In this document: one piece after another, positions 1-11,505 of the stretch
Layout: every line of letters starts with the position of its first letter
Numbering within the stretch: the stretch's first letter is position 1
Assembly: GCA_913063505.1 (NCBI GenBank)
Contig: CAJXYT010000003.1
Span: 1-60,721 of the forward strand
Length of the DNA stretch: 60,721 nucleotides
Source of the DNA: an uncultured Gammaproteobacteria bacterium
Lineage (GTDB): Bacteria > Pseudomonadota > Gammaproteobacteria > Steroidobacterales > Woeseiaceae
Direction of reading: 5' to 3'
Translations under genes and position numbers: made by a program
Notes under the pieces: generated by a model
Seen by the model: only the letters and a program-made list of their open reading frames with translations
What the model was told of the DNA's origin: nothing
Databases searched by the model: none

Positions 1-275
1 ACAGATGACAATGTCACCGAGAGGCAACTCCGCGTCGTCTGGCAATCCGTCAATTGGACCCGCCGGAAATGCCAAGACATTGGTCGGCTTACCCTGGTCG
101 CGAAACTCGCCATTGAGTTTCTGCATCTCGGTCTCATCCACGACACGAACCAAAACTTCGATCTCACCGCCACGCCCGGACGCTTGGAAGGCGCGACTTA
201 CCCAGAGGATGATATCGCCCGATTCCGGAACCGACTCATCCTCAACGGCTATTTGAACATCAACTTGAGTGGTCA
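1..275 (-). CDS. ybeY: Endoribonuclease YbeY (partial, 3' end off window)
   Basis: Reverse-strand translation from ATG at 275: MTTQVDVQIAVEDESVPESG...VRVVDETEMQKLNGEFRDQGKPTNVLAFP...LGDIVIC, YbeY signature; overlaps the ybeZ stop; canonical miaB-ybeZ-ybeY order. Confidence 0.9.
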
Positions 276-1258
276 TTCTTCTCGTAAGCTTCAACAATGC
301 GTCTTACAAGCTCATGACGTACAACGTCCTTCGGCGAGAAGAATGTGAATGAAATACCCTCTACGTCTTTCAACACCTCAGTGGCGTTATTGAGTCCCGA
401 GATCTGTCCAGATGGCAAATCGATCTGTGTTACATCACCCGTGACGATGACACTCGACCCGAAACCTATGCGAGTCAAGAACATCTTCATCTGTTCGATG
501 CTGGTATTTTGCGCTTCGTCGAGAATGACAATTGACTCATTCAAAGATCGGCCGCGCATGAAGGCCAAGGGCGCAACCTCAATTACGTTTCTCTCAATGA
601 GCTGTGTTACACGTTCGGTGCCGAGCATATCGTACAGCGCGTCGTACATTGGCCTTAGGTAGGGATCCACTTTCTGTGTCAGGTCACCTGGCAAGAACCC
701 GAGTCGTTCACCCGCCTCTACAGCAGGCCGCACCAAAACGATTCGTCGTACCTGTTCGCTTTCAAGTGCGTCGACGGCAGAAGCGATAGCGAGATACGTC
801 TTACCCGTACCCGCCGGACCAATACCAAAGGCGAGATCATGATCACGAATTTGGCGTATATAAGCGGTTTGGTTAGCGCCCCGTGGTCGAATGAGTTTTC
901 GGTGTGTCTGAATGGTGATCACGTCGTCATTAGCGCCTTCAGGTATATCACTACTGTCATTATTCCGAGGTAACTCGACACCATCCATAAACGACTCCTG
1001 CAACATCATATGTACGCGTTCCGGATCCAGACGCTCTCGATCCGTCATTTCAAACAAGGACAACAATACGTCACCGCCAATCTCCGCAGCGCCGGGACGA
1101 CCAGTCACACGAAAGCGATTGCCGCGACTGGCGATTTCAACTTCCAGTCGGCGTTCAATCTGTCGTAAGTGTTCATCAAACTGGCCACACAAATTCGCCA
1201 GGCGGTGGTTATCGGCGGGCTCGAGGATAATGTCCCGAGAAAATTGGACAGCATTCAA
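260..1258 (-). CDS. ybeZ: PhoH-family ATPase YbeZ
   Basis: 332 aa, Walker A GPAGTGKTYLA, Walker B ESIVILDEAQN; miaB-ybeZ-ybeY synteny. Confidence 0.95.
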   Translation of the reverse strand: MNAVQFSRDIILEPADNHRLANLCGQFDEHLRQIERRLEVEIASRGNRFRVTGRPGAAEIGGDVLLSLFEMTDRERLDPERVHMMLQESFMDGVELPRNNDSSDIPEGANDDVITIQTHRKLIRPRGANQTAYIRQIRDHDLAFGIGPAGTGKTYLAIASAVDALESEQVRRIVLVRPAVEAGERLGFLPGDLTQKVDPYLRPMYDALYDMLGTERVTQLIERNVIEVAPLAFMRGRSLNESIVILDEAQNTSIEQMKMFLTRIGFGSSVIVTGDVTQIDLPSGQISGLNNATEVLKDVEGISFTFFSPKDVVRHELVRRIVEAYEKNDHSS

Positions 1259-1362
1259 GATCTGTATTTAAAACCTCTGCGTAGGAAGCCGCCCATCAGG
1301 AAGACGGGGTAGGTCGCATTCGACCAAGAATCTATTCAGACAATAGACCATTACCATATAGA

Positions 1363-2703
1363 CTACGCCGCAGCTGATTCGTTAACAAGGCGGCCGCGTA
1401 AAGAATTTGGCATCGCCTCGGTGATTACTACGTCGACGAATTCTCCGATGGCTGACTTGTCAGCATCGAAATTTACCCAACGATTGTTGTCGGTACGCCC
1501 AGAAACCTGACTGACTCTCTTCTTTGAAATTTTTTCAACCAATACGCGTTGCGTCGAGCCGATCATACTGCGGCTGATATCCATAGCCTGCTGGTTTATC
1601 CGCGCTTGCAGCAACTTGAGGCGCTCCTTCTTAACGTCCATCGGCGTATCGTCTGCAAGGCTAGCGGCAGGCGTGCCCGGCCTCGCGCTGTAGACAAAAC
1701 TGAAAGACTGATCGAAACCGATCTCCGCGATAAGGTTCATAAGTGCCTCGAAGTCACGGTCTGTCTCAGTCGGAAATCCGATGATAAAATCGGATGACAA
1801 AGAGAGCCCTGGACGAGCTGCCCGTAATTTTCGAATTTTCTGTTTGTACTCAAGAATCGTATGTCCGCGCTTCATGGCCGCCAAGACGCGGTCGGAACCG
1901 TGCTGAACAGGCAGGTGTAAGTAGCTTGCCAGTTCGGGCACTTCTGCATAAGCCTGTATTAGGCTGTCCGTGAATTCGACCGGATGCGATGTCGTAAAGC
2001 GAATGCGATCGATGCCGTCAATTGCGGCGACGTAATAAATCAGCGTCGCGAGATCGGCTATCTGCCCATCATGCATCGGGCCTCGAAAGGCGTTTACATT
2101 TTGACCTAGCAAATTCACTTCGCGCACACCCTGTGCGGCGAGCGTCACAACCTCAGTAATCACATCATCGAACGGCCGACTGATTTCTTCGCCGCGTGTG
2201 TACGGAACCACACAGAAACTACAATACTTGCTGCAACCCTCCATAACAGAAACGAATGCCGTCGGGCCATCAGCTCGCGGTTCGGGCAGGCAGTCAAATT
2301 TTTCGATCTCGGGAAACGAAATATCGACGACCGCCCTTTCTTCTTTCTCAGCGGTATCGATCAGCTCAGGCAGCCGGTGTAAAGTCTGTGGGCCAAAGAC
2401 GACATCAACGAATGGCGCGCGCTTGCTTATCCCCTCACCTTCCTGGCTCGCGACACAACCGCCAACGCCGATTTTGATGTTAGGGTTCTTGTCTTTGAGT
2501 TTTCGCCAGCGGCCCAATTGCGAAAAAACCTTCTCCTGAGCCTTTTCCCTGATTGAGCAGGTGTTAACCAATAACAGGTCCGCGCCCTCAGGAGTATCAG
2601 TTAACTCGTAACCATGCGACTCGCGCAATACGTCCGCCATCTTCTCCGAGTCATACTCGTTCATCTGGCAGCCCATCGTCTTGATGTACAGCTTTTTATT
2701 CAT
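1363..2703 (-). CDS. miaB: tRNA-2-methylthio-N6-dimethylallyladenosine synthase MiaB
   Basis: 446 aa, [13 protein letters not shown], radical-SAM [15 protein letters not shown]. Confidence 0.97.
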   Translation of the reverse strand: MNKKLYIKTMGCQMNEYDSEKMADVLRESHGYELTDTPEGADLLLVNTCSIREKAQEKVFSQLGRWRKLKDKNPNIKIGVGGCVASQEGEGISKRAPFVDVVFGPQTLHRLPELIDTAEKEERAVVDISFPEIEKFDCLPEPRADGPTAFVSVMEGCSKYCSFCVVPYTRGEEISRPFDDVITEVVTLAAQGVREVNLLGQNVNAFRGPMHDGQIADLATLIYYVAAIDGIDRIRFTTSHPVEFTDSLIQAYAEVPELASYLHLPVQHGSDRVLAAMKRGHTILEYKQKIRKLRAARPGLSLSSDFIIGFPTETDRDFEALMNLIAEIGFDQSFSFVYSARPGTPAASLADDTPMDVKKERLKLLQARINQQAMDISRSMIGSTQRVLVEKISKKRVSQVSGRTDNNRWVNFDADKSAIGEFVDVVITEAMPNSLRGRLVNESAAA

Positions 2704-2715
2704 GCTGGAGATTCG

Positions 2716-3189
2716 CTAGAACGGAATATCGTCGTCAAAATCATCCGGACCTGGCTGCGGAGGAGTATTACCGCCACCCTGGCCTTGCTGATTACCGCTA
2801 GACGGTGCATCGCCTTGCTGGCCGCTACTGAAATTGCCCCCACCAGATCCACCACGACTACCGAGCATTTGCATCTCATCAGCGATGATTTCCGTGGTGT
2901 AACGATCCTGGCCACTCTTATCCTGCCATTTTCGCGTACGCAACTTGCCCTCGATATAGACCTGCGAGCCCTTCCGGAGGTACTCGGCCGCAATCTCAGC
3001 CAAGCGATTGAACATCGCAACACGATGCCATTCAGTACGCTCCTTCTGCTCACCGGTCGCCTTGTCTTTCCACGACTCATTGGTCGCGATCGTCAAGTTT
3101 GTTACGGCTGAGCCGCTCGGCATGTAACGTGTCTCGGGATCCCCACCAACGTTTCCAACAATAATTACTTTATTTATACCGCGAGCCAT
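2716..3189 (-). CDS. ssb: Single-stranded DNA-binding protein
   Basis: 157 aa, [26 protein letters not shown], Gly/Gln-rich linker, acidic tip DDFDDDIPF. Confidence 0.98.
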   Translation of the reverse strand: MARGINKVIIVGNVGGDPETRYMPSGSAVTNLTIATNESWKDKATGEQKERTEWHRVAMFNRLAEIAAEYLRKGSQVYIEGKLRTRKWQDKSGQDRYTTEIIADEMQMLGSRGGSGGGNFSSGQQGDAPSSGNQQGQGGGNTPPQPGPDDFDDDIPF

Positions 3190-3307
3190 TTACGGATCCC
3201 CTGTCTGATGTATGAGTTTGTGTATCTCGCCACGGTTGGCGAGGGAAGACTATTGTAGTGCTTGATCGCGCAAAAGCTAGCCTGATTTCTTTCTATGGCA
3301 GCAAATT

Positions 3308-4486
3308 TCACGATTTTCTGAAGCGGCCGAAGCCCTGCAAGGTCAACCAAATACCTGCTAGGAGCGCACACACGAAGAATACGTCGGCAGGTCGGCCCTG
3401 GCCCAGGAAGCAGCCGCCAATCAGGCCACCGATAAATGCGCCTAGGAATTGGGCACTTGAAAACATACCCAAAGACGCACCACGGACTGCGTCGTCTGCC
3501 AAGATAGATAGCCTGGCCGGGAGACTTGCTTCCAGAAAATTAAAGCCGCCAAAATAAACCGTCAAGGCTAGGAATACGGGTACGACTGAAAAACTCAGAA
3601 ACGTGAGGGCCAGTTGAGCGATCAGAATCATACTGATCGCCATACCAATCAATTGACCTCGGCCCTGCCGATGGTCACTCATGACCATAGGAATTGAAAT
3701 TAGCGAAGAAACCAAAAGCGCGCCGACATACATCTTCCAGTGATCCGTCAACGCCAAGCCTAGGCGGCGCGTCAGAAGGAATGGAAACGCCACGAAGGTC
3801 GCAGTCATTATCGCATGCAACAAGAAGGCGTAGGAGTCGATGCGCAGCAGATCGGCACGCATCGCAGGCATGAGGTTCCAGCTTTCGTTTTTCTTAGCCC
3901 TGGGAATATCTGGCAGCAGCGTTAGAAGCAGTCCAGCGGCGATGGCCATTGCCGCCGCAACCCAAAACAAGGCACGCACGCCGTAAATCGCCGCCAGCAG
4001 GGGTCCAGCGATCATTGCGAACATAAACGACATTCCGATACCAATGCCAAATACCGCCATCGACTTCGTCCGCACCTCTTTGCGGGTCGCGTCAGTGATC
4101 AGCGCACTGAGCGTTGCGGAAATTGCGCCGGCGCCCTGAAGTAAGCGACCGGCTATGATGCCGTAGATCGAGTCACTCACCGCAGCGAGAACACTCCCAG
4201 CCGCAAATATCGCCAACCCGAGGATAATCACCGGTATCCGGCCGATACGGTCCGACAGCGCGCCCAAGGGTATTTGTAGACTTGCCTGCGTTAGACCGTA
4301 CGCGCCGACGGCAAGCCCGACCAGCAACGGTGTGGCATTTTCGAGTTCGGTCGCATACAGCGACAACACGGGCAATAAAGCAAAAAGTCCGAACATACGA
4401 AACATCGAAATGAGCGCAATGACGCCAACTGAGCGGCGTTCGACTGCATCCATTATTACGATGTCTTCGGGCTTTTCTGAACTCAT
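3308..4486 (-). CDS. MFS transporter
   Basis: 392 aa hydrophobic protein with MFS loop motif GALSDRIGRIPVI; lies between ssb and uvrA. Confidence 0.93.
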   Translation of the reverse strand: MSSEKPEDIVIMDAVERRSVGVIALISMFRMFGLFALLPVLSLYATELENATPLLVGLAVGAYGLTQASLQIPLGALSDRIGRIPVIILGLAIFAAGSVLAAVSDSIYGIIAGRLLQGAGAISATLSALITDATRKEVRTKSMAVFGIGIGMSFMFAMIAGPLLAAIYGVRALFWVAAAMAIAAGLLLTLLPDIPRAKKNESWNLMPAMRADLLRIDSYAFLLHAIMTATFVAFPFLLTRRLGLALTDHWKMYVGALLVSSLISIPMVMSDHRQGRGQLIGMAISMILIAQLALTFLSFSVVPVFLALTVYFGGFNFLEASLPARLSILADDAVRGASLGMFSSAQFLGAFIGGLIGGCFLGQGRPADVFFVCALLAGIWLTLQGFGRFRKS

Positions 4487-4564
4487 TGATAATGTTCCTT
4501 TGCACCGTATATGTGCGGCGGCGTATATTAGCAGGTTACCCGGAAATGACTGCCCCCTACTTAC

Positions 4565-7426
4565 ATGAAAAAAATCTCACTTCGCGGCGCGCGAACGCAC
4601 AACCTCAAAAATATTGATTTGGACCTGCCGCGTGACCAACTGATCGTTTTTACGGGCTTATCAGGTTCTGGCAAGTCATCGCTCGCATTCGACACTATTT
4701 ACGCCGAGGGTCAGCGTCGCTACGTCGAGTCGTTGTCAGCGTATGCACGACAATTCCTGTCGATGATGGAAAAGCCTGACATCGATCATATTGAAGGTCT
4801 CTCACCAGCCATATCGATAGAACAGAAATCCACCTCACACAACCCACGCTCGACCGTTGGTACAGTGACTGAGATATACGACTACCTGCGCCTCCTGTAC
4901 GCGCGGGCCGGCACACCAACCTGCCCTGATCACGGCCTGCCCCTGGAAGCTCAGACTGTCGAGCAGATGGTCGATCAGGTAATGGCGTTACCGGAAGGCA
5001 GTAAGCTCATGCTACTCGCACCGGTCGTGGCGGATCGCAAAGGCGAGCATGTGCAATTAATGGCTGACCTGCAAGCACAGGGATTTATACGCGCACGAAT
5101 AGACGGCGAGATCTATGAGATGGACCAACCGCCGGCGTTGGATCTGCGCAAAAAGCACCATATCGACGCAATTGTTGATCGATTCAAAGTCAAAGAAGAT
5201 CTCAGATTACGTCTGACAGAATCATTTGAAACGGCACTTAAATTAGCAGATGGGACAGCTCGTATTGTCTCTATGGACGATGCGTCAGCGGACGAAATCA
5301 TCTTCTCGGACCGCTTCGCCTGTAATCATTGTGGCTATAGCCTGACGGAACTCGAGCCACGCCTGTTCTCGTTCAACAATCCCACCGGCGCGTGTCCGAC
5401 TTGCGACGGGCTTGGCGTCAAACAGTTCTTCGACCCGATCCGCGTCGTTGTTAACCCCAGCCTGTCTCTGGCTGGCGGCGCGATTCGGGGTTGGGATCGA
5501 AAAACCACTTACTACTATCAAATGATTCAGAGCCTCGCATCTCATTACGGTTTCGACATTGAGGCGCCATTTGATGCGCTCTCGGAGAAACTGCAGAACG
5601 TCATTCTATGCGGCAGCGGCAAGGAAAAAATCGAGTTCCTCTATGAGAATACTCGTGGCATGCAGATCAAGAAGTTGCATCCTTTCGAAGGAGTTTTACC
5701 GAATCTTGAGCGTCGATATCACGAAACAGAGTCCAGCGCGGTTCGTGAAGAGCTGCAAAAGTTCCTCAACAGCCAGGCCTGCCCCGACTGTAAGGGTGCA
5801 CGCCTGAATCGATTGGCTCGCCACGTATTCGTCTCCAATCGCTCCTTACCCGAGATCACAAATCTTTCCGTCGGTCATGCACGCGAATTCTTCGACAGTA
5901 TGGAAGTCGATGGCTGGCGCGCGACCGTCGCCGATAAAATCGTCAAGGAAATTGGTGATCGCCTCAGCTTCCTGTCTGACGTCGGCCTTGATTATCTGTC
6001 GCTCGATCGCAGCGCCGACACGCTATCCGGTGGCGAAGCACAACGTATTCGTCTTGCCAGCCAAATTGGATCCGGACTGGTCGGTGTGATGTACATTCTC
6101 GACGAACCGTCAATCGGTCTGCATCAACGCGACAACCAACGCTTACTAAAAACGCTGGTTCACCTACGCGACATCGGTAACACGGTGATCGTAGTTGAGC
6201 ATGATGAGGAAGCGATACTTGCCGCTGACCACGTTGTCGATCTTGGACCAGGTGCCGGCGTTCACGGAGGTCAGGTGGTGTCACAAGGCACGCCAGAGGA
6301 GATTCAAAACGATCCAAAATCCTTGACGGGCCAATACCTGTCTGGCAAGCGCTCTATCGCGCTGCCAGGGGAACGCACTCCCAACGACCCAGCCCGCCAA
6401 CTGAAAATCATTGGTGCGACAGGAAATAATTTACAGAATGTCGATGCCTCAATACCAGTCGGTCTTATGACTTGCATCAGTGGTGTTTCCGGCTCGGGCA
6501 AGTCGACACTCGTGAACGACACTTTATATAAGGCTGTCGCAGACGAGTTAAATCGCTCCAACCGAAATCCCGCTCCGCACAAGAAGATTATTGGTCTTGA
6601 AAATATTGATCGTGTGATTGATATCAGCCAGAGTCCCATCGGCAGGACGCCACGCTCCAATCCGGCCACCTACAGCGGCCTGTTTACACCAATACGTGAA
6701 CTCTTTGCCGGCACACAGGAGGCACGTTCCCGCGGCTACATGCCGGGGCGCTTCAGCTTCAATATAAAGGGTGGTCGTTGCGAGCCGTGTCAGGGTGACG
6801 GCGTCATTAAAGTAGAAATGCACTTCCTGCCGGACGTATACGTTCCCTGCGACACGTGTCGCGGAAAACGCTACAACCGCGAAACGCTTGAGATTCGATA
6901 CAAGGGCAAGAATATTCACGAAGTTCTCGATATGACGATCGAGGATGCGGCTGAATTTTTCAGAAACGTACCGGTTGTTGCTAAGAAACTCACGACGCTT
7001 GTAGACGTCGGCCTGAGCTACGTCAGATTGGGGCAGAACGCGACCACACTATCGGGCGGTGAAGCACAGCGAGTTAAACTTGCGAAGGAGCTGTCGAAGC
7101 GAGACACCGGCAGCACGCTCTATATTCTTGATGAACCCACGACAGGACTGCATTTCCTCGACATCGAGCATCTACTGCACGTTCTGCACAAACTTCGCGA
7201 TCGCGGTAACACTGTGGTCGTCATTGAACACAATCTCGATGTCATTAAGACAGCAGATTGGGTGATCGATCTTGGTCCTGAAGGAGGTGACGGCGGTGGA
7301 CAGATTATTGCGGCAGGGACACCCGAGCAAGTTGCTTCCACGAAAGGATCGTTTACCGGCGAGTACCTAAAACCGTTGGTGAATCGCTCGGATACGTCAC
7401 GCCGTAGAGCGGCTGTTAGCGCGTGA
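4565..7426 (+). CDS. uvrA: Excinuclease ABC subunit A
   Basis: 953 aa, two ABC ATPase cassettes, CxxC zinc modules, [19 protein letters not shown]. Confidence 0.98.
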   Translation: MKKISLRGARTHNLKNIDLDLPRDQLIVFTGLSGSGKSSLAFDTIYAEGQRRYVESLSAYARQFLSMMEKPDIDHIEGLSPAISIEQKSTSHNPRSTVGTVTEIYDYLRLLYARAGTPTCPDHGLPLEAQTVEQMVDQVMALPEGSKLMLLAPVVADRKGEHVQLMADLQAQGFIRARIDGEIYEMDQPPALDLRKKHHIDAIVDRFKVKEDLRLRLTESFETALKLADGTARIVSMDDASADEIIFSDRFACNHCGYSLTELEPRLFSFNNPTGACPTCDGLGVKQFFDPIRVVVNPSLSLAGGAIRGWDRKTTYYYQMIQSLASHYGFDIEAPFDALSEKLQNVILCGSGKEKIEFLYENTRGMQIKKLHPFEGVLPNLERRYHETESSAVREELQKFLNSQACPDCKGARLNRLARHVFVSNRSLPEITNLSVGHAREFFDSMEVDGWRATVADKIVKEIGDRLSFLSDVGLDYLSLDRSADTLSGGEAQRIRLASQIGSGLVGVMYILDEPSIGLHQRDNQRLLKTLVHLRDIGNTVIVVEHDEEAILAADHVVDLGPGAGVHGGQVVSQGTPEEIQNDPKSLTGQYLSGKRSIALPGERTPNDPARQLKIIGATGNNLQNVDASIPVGLMTCISGVSGSGKSTLVNDTLYKAVADELNRSNRNPAPHKKIIGLENIDRVIDISQSPIGRTPRSNPATYSGLFTPIRELFAGTQEARSRGYMPGRFSFNIKGGRCEPCQGDGVIKVEMHFLPDVYVPCDTCRGKRYNRETLEIRYKGKNIHEVLDMTIEDAAEFFRNVPVVAKKLTTLVDVGLSYVRLGQNATTLSGGEAQRVKLAKELSKRDTGSTLYILDEPTTGLHFLDIEHLLHVLHKLRDRGNTVVVIEHNLDVIKTADWVIDLGPEGGDGGGQIIAAGTPEQVASTKGSFTGEYLKPLVNRSDTSRRRAAVSA

Positions 7427-7443
7427 TTCCTGCTCGCTATCGC

Positions 7444-7466
7444 CCTTCCTTAAGAAGGCATTTTTG
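7444..7466 (+). terminator. Weak candidate intrinsic terminator after uvrA
   Basis: CCTTC-cttaa-GAAGG followed by CATTTTTG just past the uvrA stop. Confidence 0.45.
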
Positions 7467-7641
7467 TGACGACGGAAACAGCATCGGGCCCGTCTGATTG
7501 GGATACTGCCGCGTAGGATAGGAGGAATAAATTCAACGTGACCAGCCTGAGTATCAGTGACATAACATCTCTCCGCAAAGCATTAAATAACACTATACTT
7601 TAACGCGCTGGCTCTGCGCTTCGGGTTACACAAACTACGGT

Positions 7642-7848
7642 CTAGTAATGCGGCGGTCGCTCGTCGACCGGGTCGCTATCCGGTAGACCTTCGCCAGCGG
7701 ACCGAACCCGCTGAATTAATGCCTTGCATAACTCCTCGAGCTGCATAATCTTCGCTTGCTGTTCAGTCACAACATCGTTCAACTCGTGCAGCATCTGATC
7801 CTGGTGGGCCAGCTTGCTTTCGAAATCAATAAATCGTTCCTCGCTCAT
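7642..7848 (-). CDS. slyX: SlyX family protein
   Basis: 68 aa coiled coil, ...QQAKIMQLEELCKALIQRV...ERPPHY C-terminus typical of SlyX. Confidence 0.9.
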   Translation of the reverse strand: MSEERFIDFESKLAHQDQMLHELNDVVTEQQAKIMQLEELCKALIQRVRSAGEGLPDSDPVDERPPHY

Positions 7849-7914
7849 GCATCTCCCCTGCGATATCTCAGCAATTCGTAATAGGATACACGGGTTAACC
7901 CACAGGATTACTTT

Positions 7915-9819
7915 ATGTTGCTGCTTCGATTTAAAGATATAAGATTAGAATTTGGCGAGCAGGTAATACTGCGTGATGCCGAGTTTTTGATCGAGCCTGG
8001 CGAGCGCGTCTGCCTGATCGGTCGCAATGGTGCAGGCAAGTCGACGACACTCAAGCTGATTATGGGTGAGATAGAAGCCGATCAAGGTGAGATCATTCCC
8101 CAGGCCGGCATGATTGTCAGTCAACTCCGGCAAAATCTCCCGGATGCGATGGACTTGCCCGTGCGAGACGTCATTCTTTCCGGGCTAAAGGATATCGATG
8201 CGCTATTGACCGATTATAAAGACATGTCGAGTCGTGATCTTGACAAGCACGGACTGGCCGAACTCGAAACTCTTCACGCCAAAATTGACGCGCACGATGG
8301 TTGGCAGATTGATCAGCGCGTTGACGCGACGATGACCGACCTCAATCTACCCGCAGACAAGAAAATGAGCGAGCTTTCAGGCGGCTGGCGACGCCGGGTC
8401 GCTCTCGCTCGAGCACTCGTACAAAAACCCGATCTGTTGCTGCTGGATGAGCCAACTAATCACCTTGATATTGCGACCATAAAATGGCTCGAGGACCGTA
8501 TCTACTCATATCCAGGTGCCGTGCTGTTCATCACCCATGATCGCGCCTTCCTGCAGCGACTTGCCACCCGTATTGTCGAGATTGACCGCGGAAAACTCAC
8601 TAGCTGGCCTGGCGACTACAGTAATTTCCTAAGGCGAAGGGACAAAGCTCTTGAAGACGAAGAAACTGCGAACGCTCGCTTTAAAAAGAAGCTTGGGCAG
8701 GAAGAGGTTTGGATACGGCAGGGCATCAAGGCTCGGCGTACTCGAAACGAGGGCCGTGTTCGCTCACTTGAAAAAATGCGTGAGGAGTTTGCCGGTCGTG
8801 TTACACAAGACGACAAAGCTCGTATACATATCGAGGAAGCCGAGCAATCCGGTCGTAAGATTATTCGCGCGAAGAACGTTGCCTACAGCTACGGTGACGA
8901 AAAAGTAATTCAGGATTTCTCTATCAAGATAATGCGCGGCGATAGAATAGGCTTGATCGGCAATAACGGGGTCGGCAAGACTACCCTATTGCGCCTGCTA
9001 TTGGGGCAGCTCGAGCCACAGGGTGGAACAATCAAACACGGCACAAATCTCAAAATTGGATACTTCGATCAATTGCGTCAGACACTCGACTTAGAAAAAT
9101 CAGTTGCCTATAACGTCGGCGAAGGTCGAACCTACATTAATCTCAATGGCAAAGAACGTCATATAGTTAGCTATCTGAAGGGGTTTCTATTTACGCCCAA
9201 ACGCTCAGCAATGCCCGTCAAAGCATTATCCGGCGGCGAACGAAACCGGGTCATTCTTGCCAAACTATTTACGCGTGCTGCAAACCTTTTGATTCTTGAT
9301 GAACCGACCAACGATCTGGACATCGAGACGCTTGAGGTCCTTGAGAAGCGACTGTGTGATTACAACGGGACCTTAATCGTGGTGAGTCATGACCGAGAGT
9401 TCCTCGATAACGTTGTCACCAGCACCATCGTATTCGAAGAAGATGGTCAGGCTCGAGAGTATGTTGGCGGATATTCCGACTGGGTGCGACAGGGTCATCA
9501 GCTCGCGGAGACAGAGAATATTGCAGTCGCTGAAGCGAGAAAACACGAGGCGAGCGATCGCCGCAAGACCAAATCGAAAACAAAACTCAGCTACAAGGAG
9601 CAACGCGAACTCGATCAACTGCCTGGGGAAATTGAATTACTTGAGTCCAATATATCGACACTGCAGTCCGAGATCGCGTCTCCGGATTTCTACTCCAATG
9701 ATAGCGAGCACGTGCAAACGATTCTGAATAAACTTGGTGAGATTGAAGGGTTATTGGAACAACGCGTCGAACGTTGGGGCGAACTGCAGAGTCAGCAGGA
9801 TTCACTGCAGTCCCACTAA
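7915..9819 (+). CDS. uup: ABC-F ATPase, Uup-like
   Basis: 634 aa, two ABC domains, LSGGWRRRVALARAL and LSGGERNRVILAKLF, C-terminal coiled coil. Confidence 0.88.
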   Translation: MLLLRFKDIRLEFGEQVILRDAEFLIEPGERVCLIGRNGAGKSTTLKLIMGEIEADQGEIIPQAGMIVSQLRQNLPDAMDLPVRDVILSGLKDIDALLTDYKDMSSRDLDKHGLAELETLHAKIDAHDGWQIDQRVDATMTDLNLPADKKMSELSGGWRRRVALARALVQKPDLLLLDEPTNHLDIATIKWLEDRIYSYPGAVLFITHDRAFLQRLATRIVEIDRGKLTSWPGDYSNFLRRRDKALEDEETANARFKKKLGQEEVWIRQGIKARRTRNEGRVRSLEKMREEFAGRVTQDDKARIHIEEAEQSGRKIIRAKNVAYSYGDEKVIQDFSIKIMRGDRIGLIGNNGVGKTTLLRLLLGQLEPQGGTIKHGTNLKIGYFDQLRQTLDLEKSVAYNVGEGRTYINLNGKERHIVSYLKGFLFTPKRSAMPVKALSGGERNRVILAKLFTRAANLLILDEPTNDLDIETLEVLEKRLCDYNGTLIVVSHDREFLDNVVTSTIVFEEDGQAREYVGGYSDWVRQGHQLAETENIAVAEARKHEASDRRKTKSKTKLSYKEQRELDQLPGEIELLESNISTLQSEIASPDFYSNDSEHVQTILNKLGEIEGLLEQRVERWGELQSQQDSLQSH

Positions 9820-10030
9820 ATAATTGGCCGAGTAATATAAAAGCACAGTTCAGGCATTGGCGTGTCAATAGTGCTGCAACGCGGAATTGCGAGTCGTATT
9901 CCTCAATACCTTCGCTCGTCTCAATGATGAGTTTGCTGCCCTTCAAGTCGCGAAACAATAATTTTTTCACTCATGATCGCCTGACTTTATCTCGTCGCTT
10001 ACGTGCTGCTGTCCATCATAGCTGCGTCCT

Positions 10031-10654
10031 CTAATGCGATGTGCCAAACAAGCGATCTCCTGCGTCGCCGAGTCCTGGCACGATGTATTTTTTCTCGTTG
10101 AGCTTCTCATCAATCGCTGCTACGTAAATCGGTACATCCGGGTGTTCAGCTTCGACCAGTGCGATTCCCTCAGGGCAGGTCACTATGCACACTACAACGA
10201 TACTGCCCGCACCGCTTTCCTTGAGCTTGTCGATAGCGGCGGCGGTCGAGCCGCCGGTGGCCAGCATGGGATCGATGATGATGCAGGTCCCGCCTCTGAT
10301 CTGCTGCGGAAATCTCTCGTAATAAGTAACAGGTAGTTTCGTTTCTTCGTCACGATATAAGCCGACGAAACCAACGCGTGCGGTCGGCACCAACTCGAGA
10401 ATACCTTCCAGCATACCAACGCCCGCGCGCAAAATTGGAACTACGACCAAGTCAGTATCCAGCTTGTGACACGTTGCCTCTGCGACGGGCGTTTGCACTA
10501 ACACTTCCTTGGTCTTTATGTTCTTGAGCGCTTCGTAGCAAATGAACTTGGTAATCTCCGTTGCCAATTCACGAAATCGTTTATGCCCAGTATCCACATC
10601 TCGAATGATGGCAAGCTTGTGCTGTACACAGGGGTGGTCTATCAATATAGCCAT
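10031..10654 (-). CDS. upp: Uracil phosphoribosyltransferase
   Basis: 207 aa, VVPILRAGVGMLEG, DPMLATGGSTAAAI. Confidence 0.97.
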   Translation of the reverse strand: MAILIDHPCVQHKLAIIRDVDTGHKRFRELATEITKFICYEALKNIKTKEVLVQTPVAEATCHKLDTDLVVVPILRAGVGMLEGILELVPTARVGFVGLYRDEETKLPVTYYERFPQQIRGGTCIIIDPMLATGGSTAAAIDKLKESGAGSIVVVCIVTCPEGIALVEAEHPDVPIYVAAIDEKLNEKKYIVPGLGDAGDRLFGTSH

Positions 10655-10675
10655 TACTTAGTCTCCATTTGCCGG

Positions 10676-11019
10676 CTATGCTGCTTCCGACCAGATTGCG
10701 TATTCAGTTCCGGTCGGATCGGTGAAATGAAATCTTCGGCCGCCCGGAAATGGGAAAATAGGCTCAGATATTGTCGCTCCGAGCGCCTAGGCGTGATCAA
10801 ATTCACGCTCAAGGTCTGTGCTGAAAAATACTACCAATACGCCAGTCGCTGGCGCTGCCTCGACTGACCGACGAAATCCGCGATCCATTTGGCTGTCGTT
10901 AAAACTCATATAGTCATCGCCCCACGCCTGAAGCTACCAGCCGAACAGGGCTGAGAAAAATCACGCGCCTTACCGAGATCTATAACGGGAATCTCGACGT
11001 AGTCAATTCTGTTTTCCAA
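10676..11019 (-). pseudogene. Decayed VOC (glyoxalase/bleomycin-resistance fold) protein
   Basis: Fragments in different frames in the correct order: LENRIDYVEIPVIDLGKARDF / WGDDYMSFNDSQMDRGFRRSVEAAPATGVLVVFFSTDLE / GATISEPIFPFPGGRRFHFTDPTGTEYAIWSEAA*. Confidence 0.85.
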
Positions 11020-11166
11020 TCTTATAGCTATATCTCTTTCTACGGCTCTTTTAATCTCAACAACGGACGCTCAGCATTGATAATGCATAGTCCCAAAATC
11101 ACCGTTTATCTCGTAGCGCCCATCGTCATGTCCTCGCATACCCGACGGCCACTTAGTACTTTCCAC

Positions 11167-11499
11167 CTAACTGTTCATCGCTTTCGAGAGTGTTTTCTTA
11201 GCTACTTTGAGGTCCAACTTCGTCGCGGCGTTGCTAGCTTCAACATCACGCAATGCCGCCAACGCAACTTCTACGTCTGTCCCGGCCAGCCAAGCCACGA
11301 CCTGGCTAAGCTTGTCGGCATCGTCATCAACTACGGCCGTGCCGTCACCGTCGAGAGCGGCAACGCGATGCTTGCAGAGGTTGCCAAACGTTCCTGCGGG
11401 ACAGTTGCACAACGCAGTGAGACTGGCACCATCCTTGATGAACGTGAGCTCGTACGGATTCGCTGACGATCCCTTTACTAACAATGTAAGTTCTTCCAT
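11167..11499 (-). CDS. Small SWIM-type zinc-finger-like protein
   Basis: 110 aa with CNCPAGTFGNLCKH (CxC-x7-CxH), 6 nt downstream of trpS. Confidence 0.75.
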   Translation of the reverse strand: MEELTLLVKGSSANPYELTFIKDGASLTALCNCPAGTFGNLCKHRVAALDGDGTAVVDDDADKLSQVVAWLAGTDVEVALAALRDVEASNAATKLDLKVAKKTLSKAMNS

Positions 11500-11505
11500 T
11501 GCTTT

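Noticed and set aside
9587-9970. 127-aa minus-strand ORF MKKLLFRDLKGSKLIIETSEG... overlapping the uup 3' end
   Set aside because: The first ~50 codons look somewhat protein-like, but the rest is antisense to uup; not supportable as a gene without homology.
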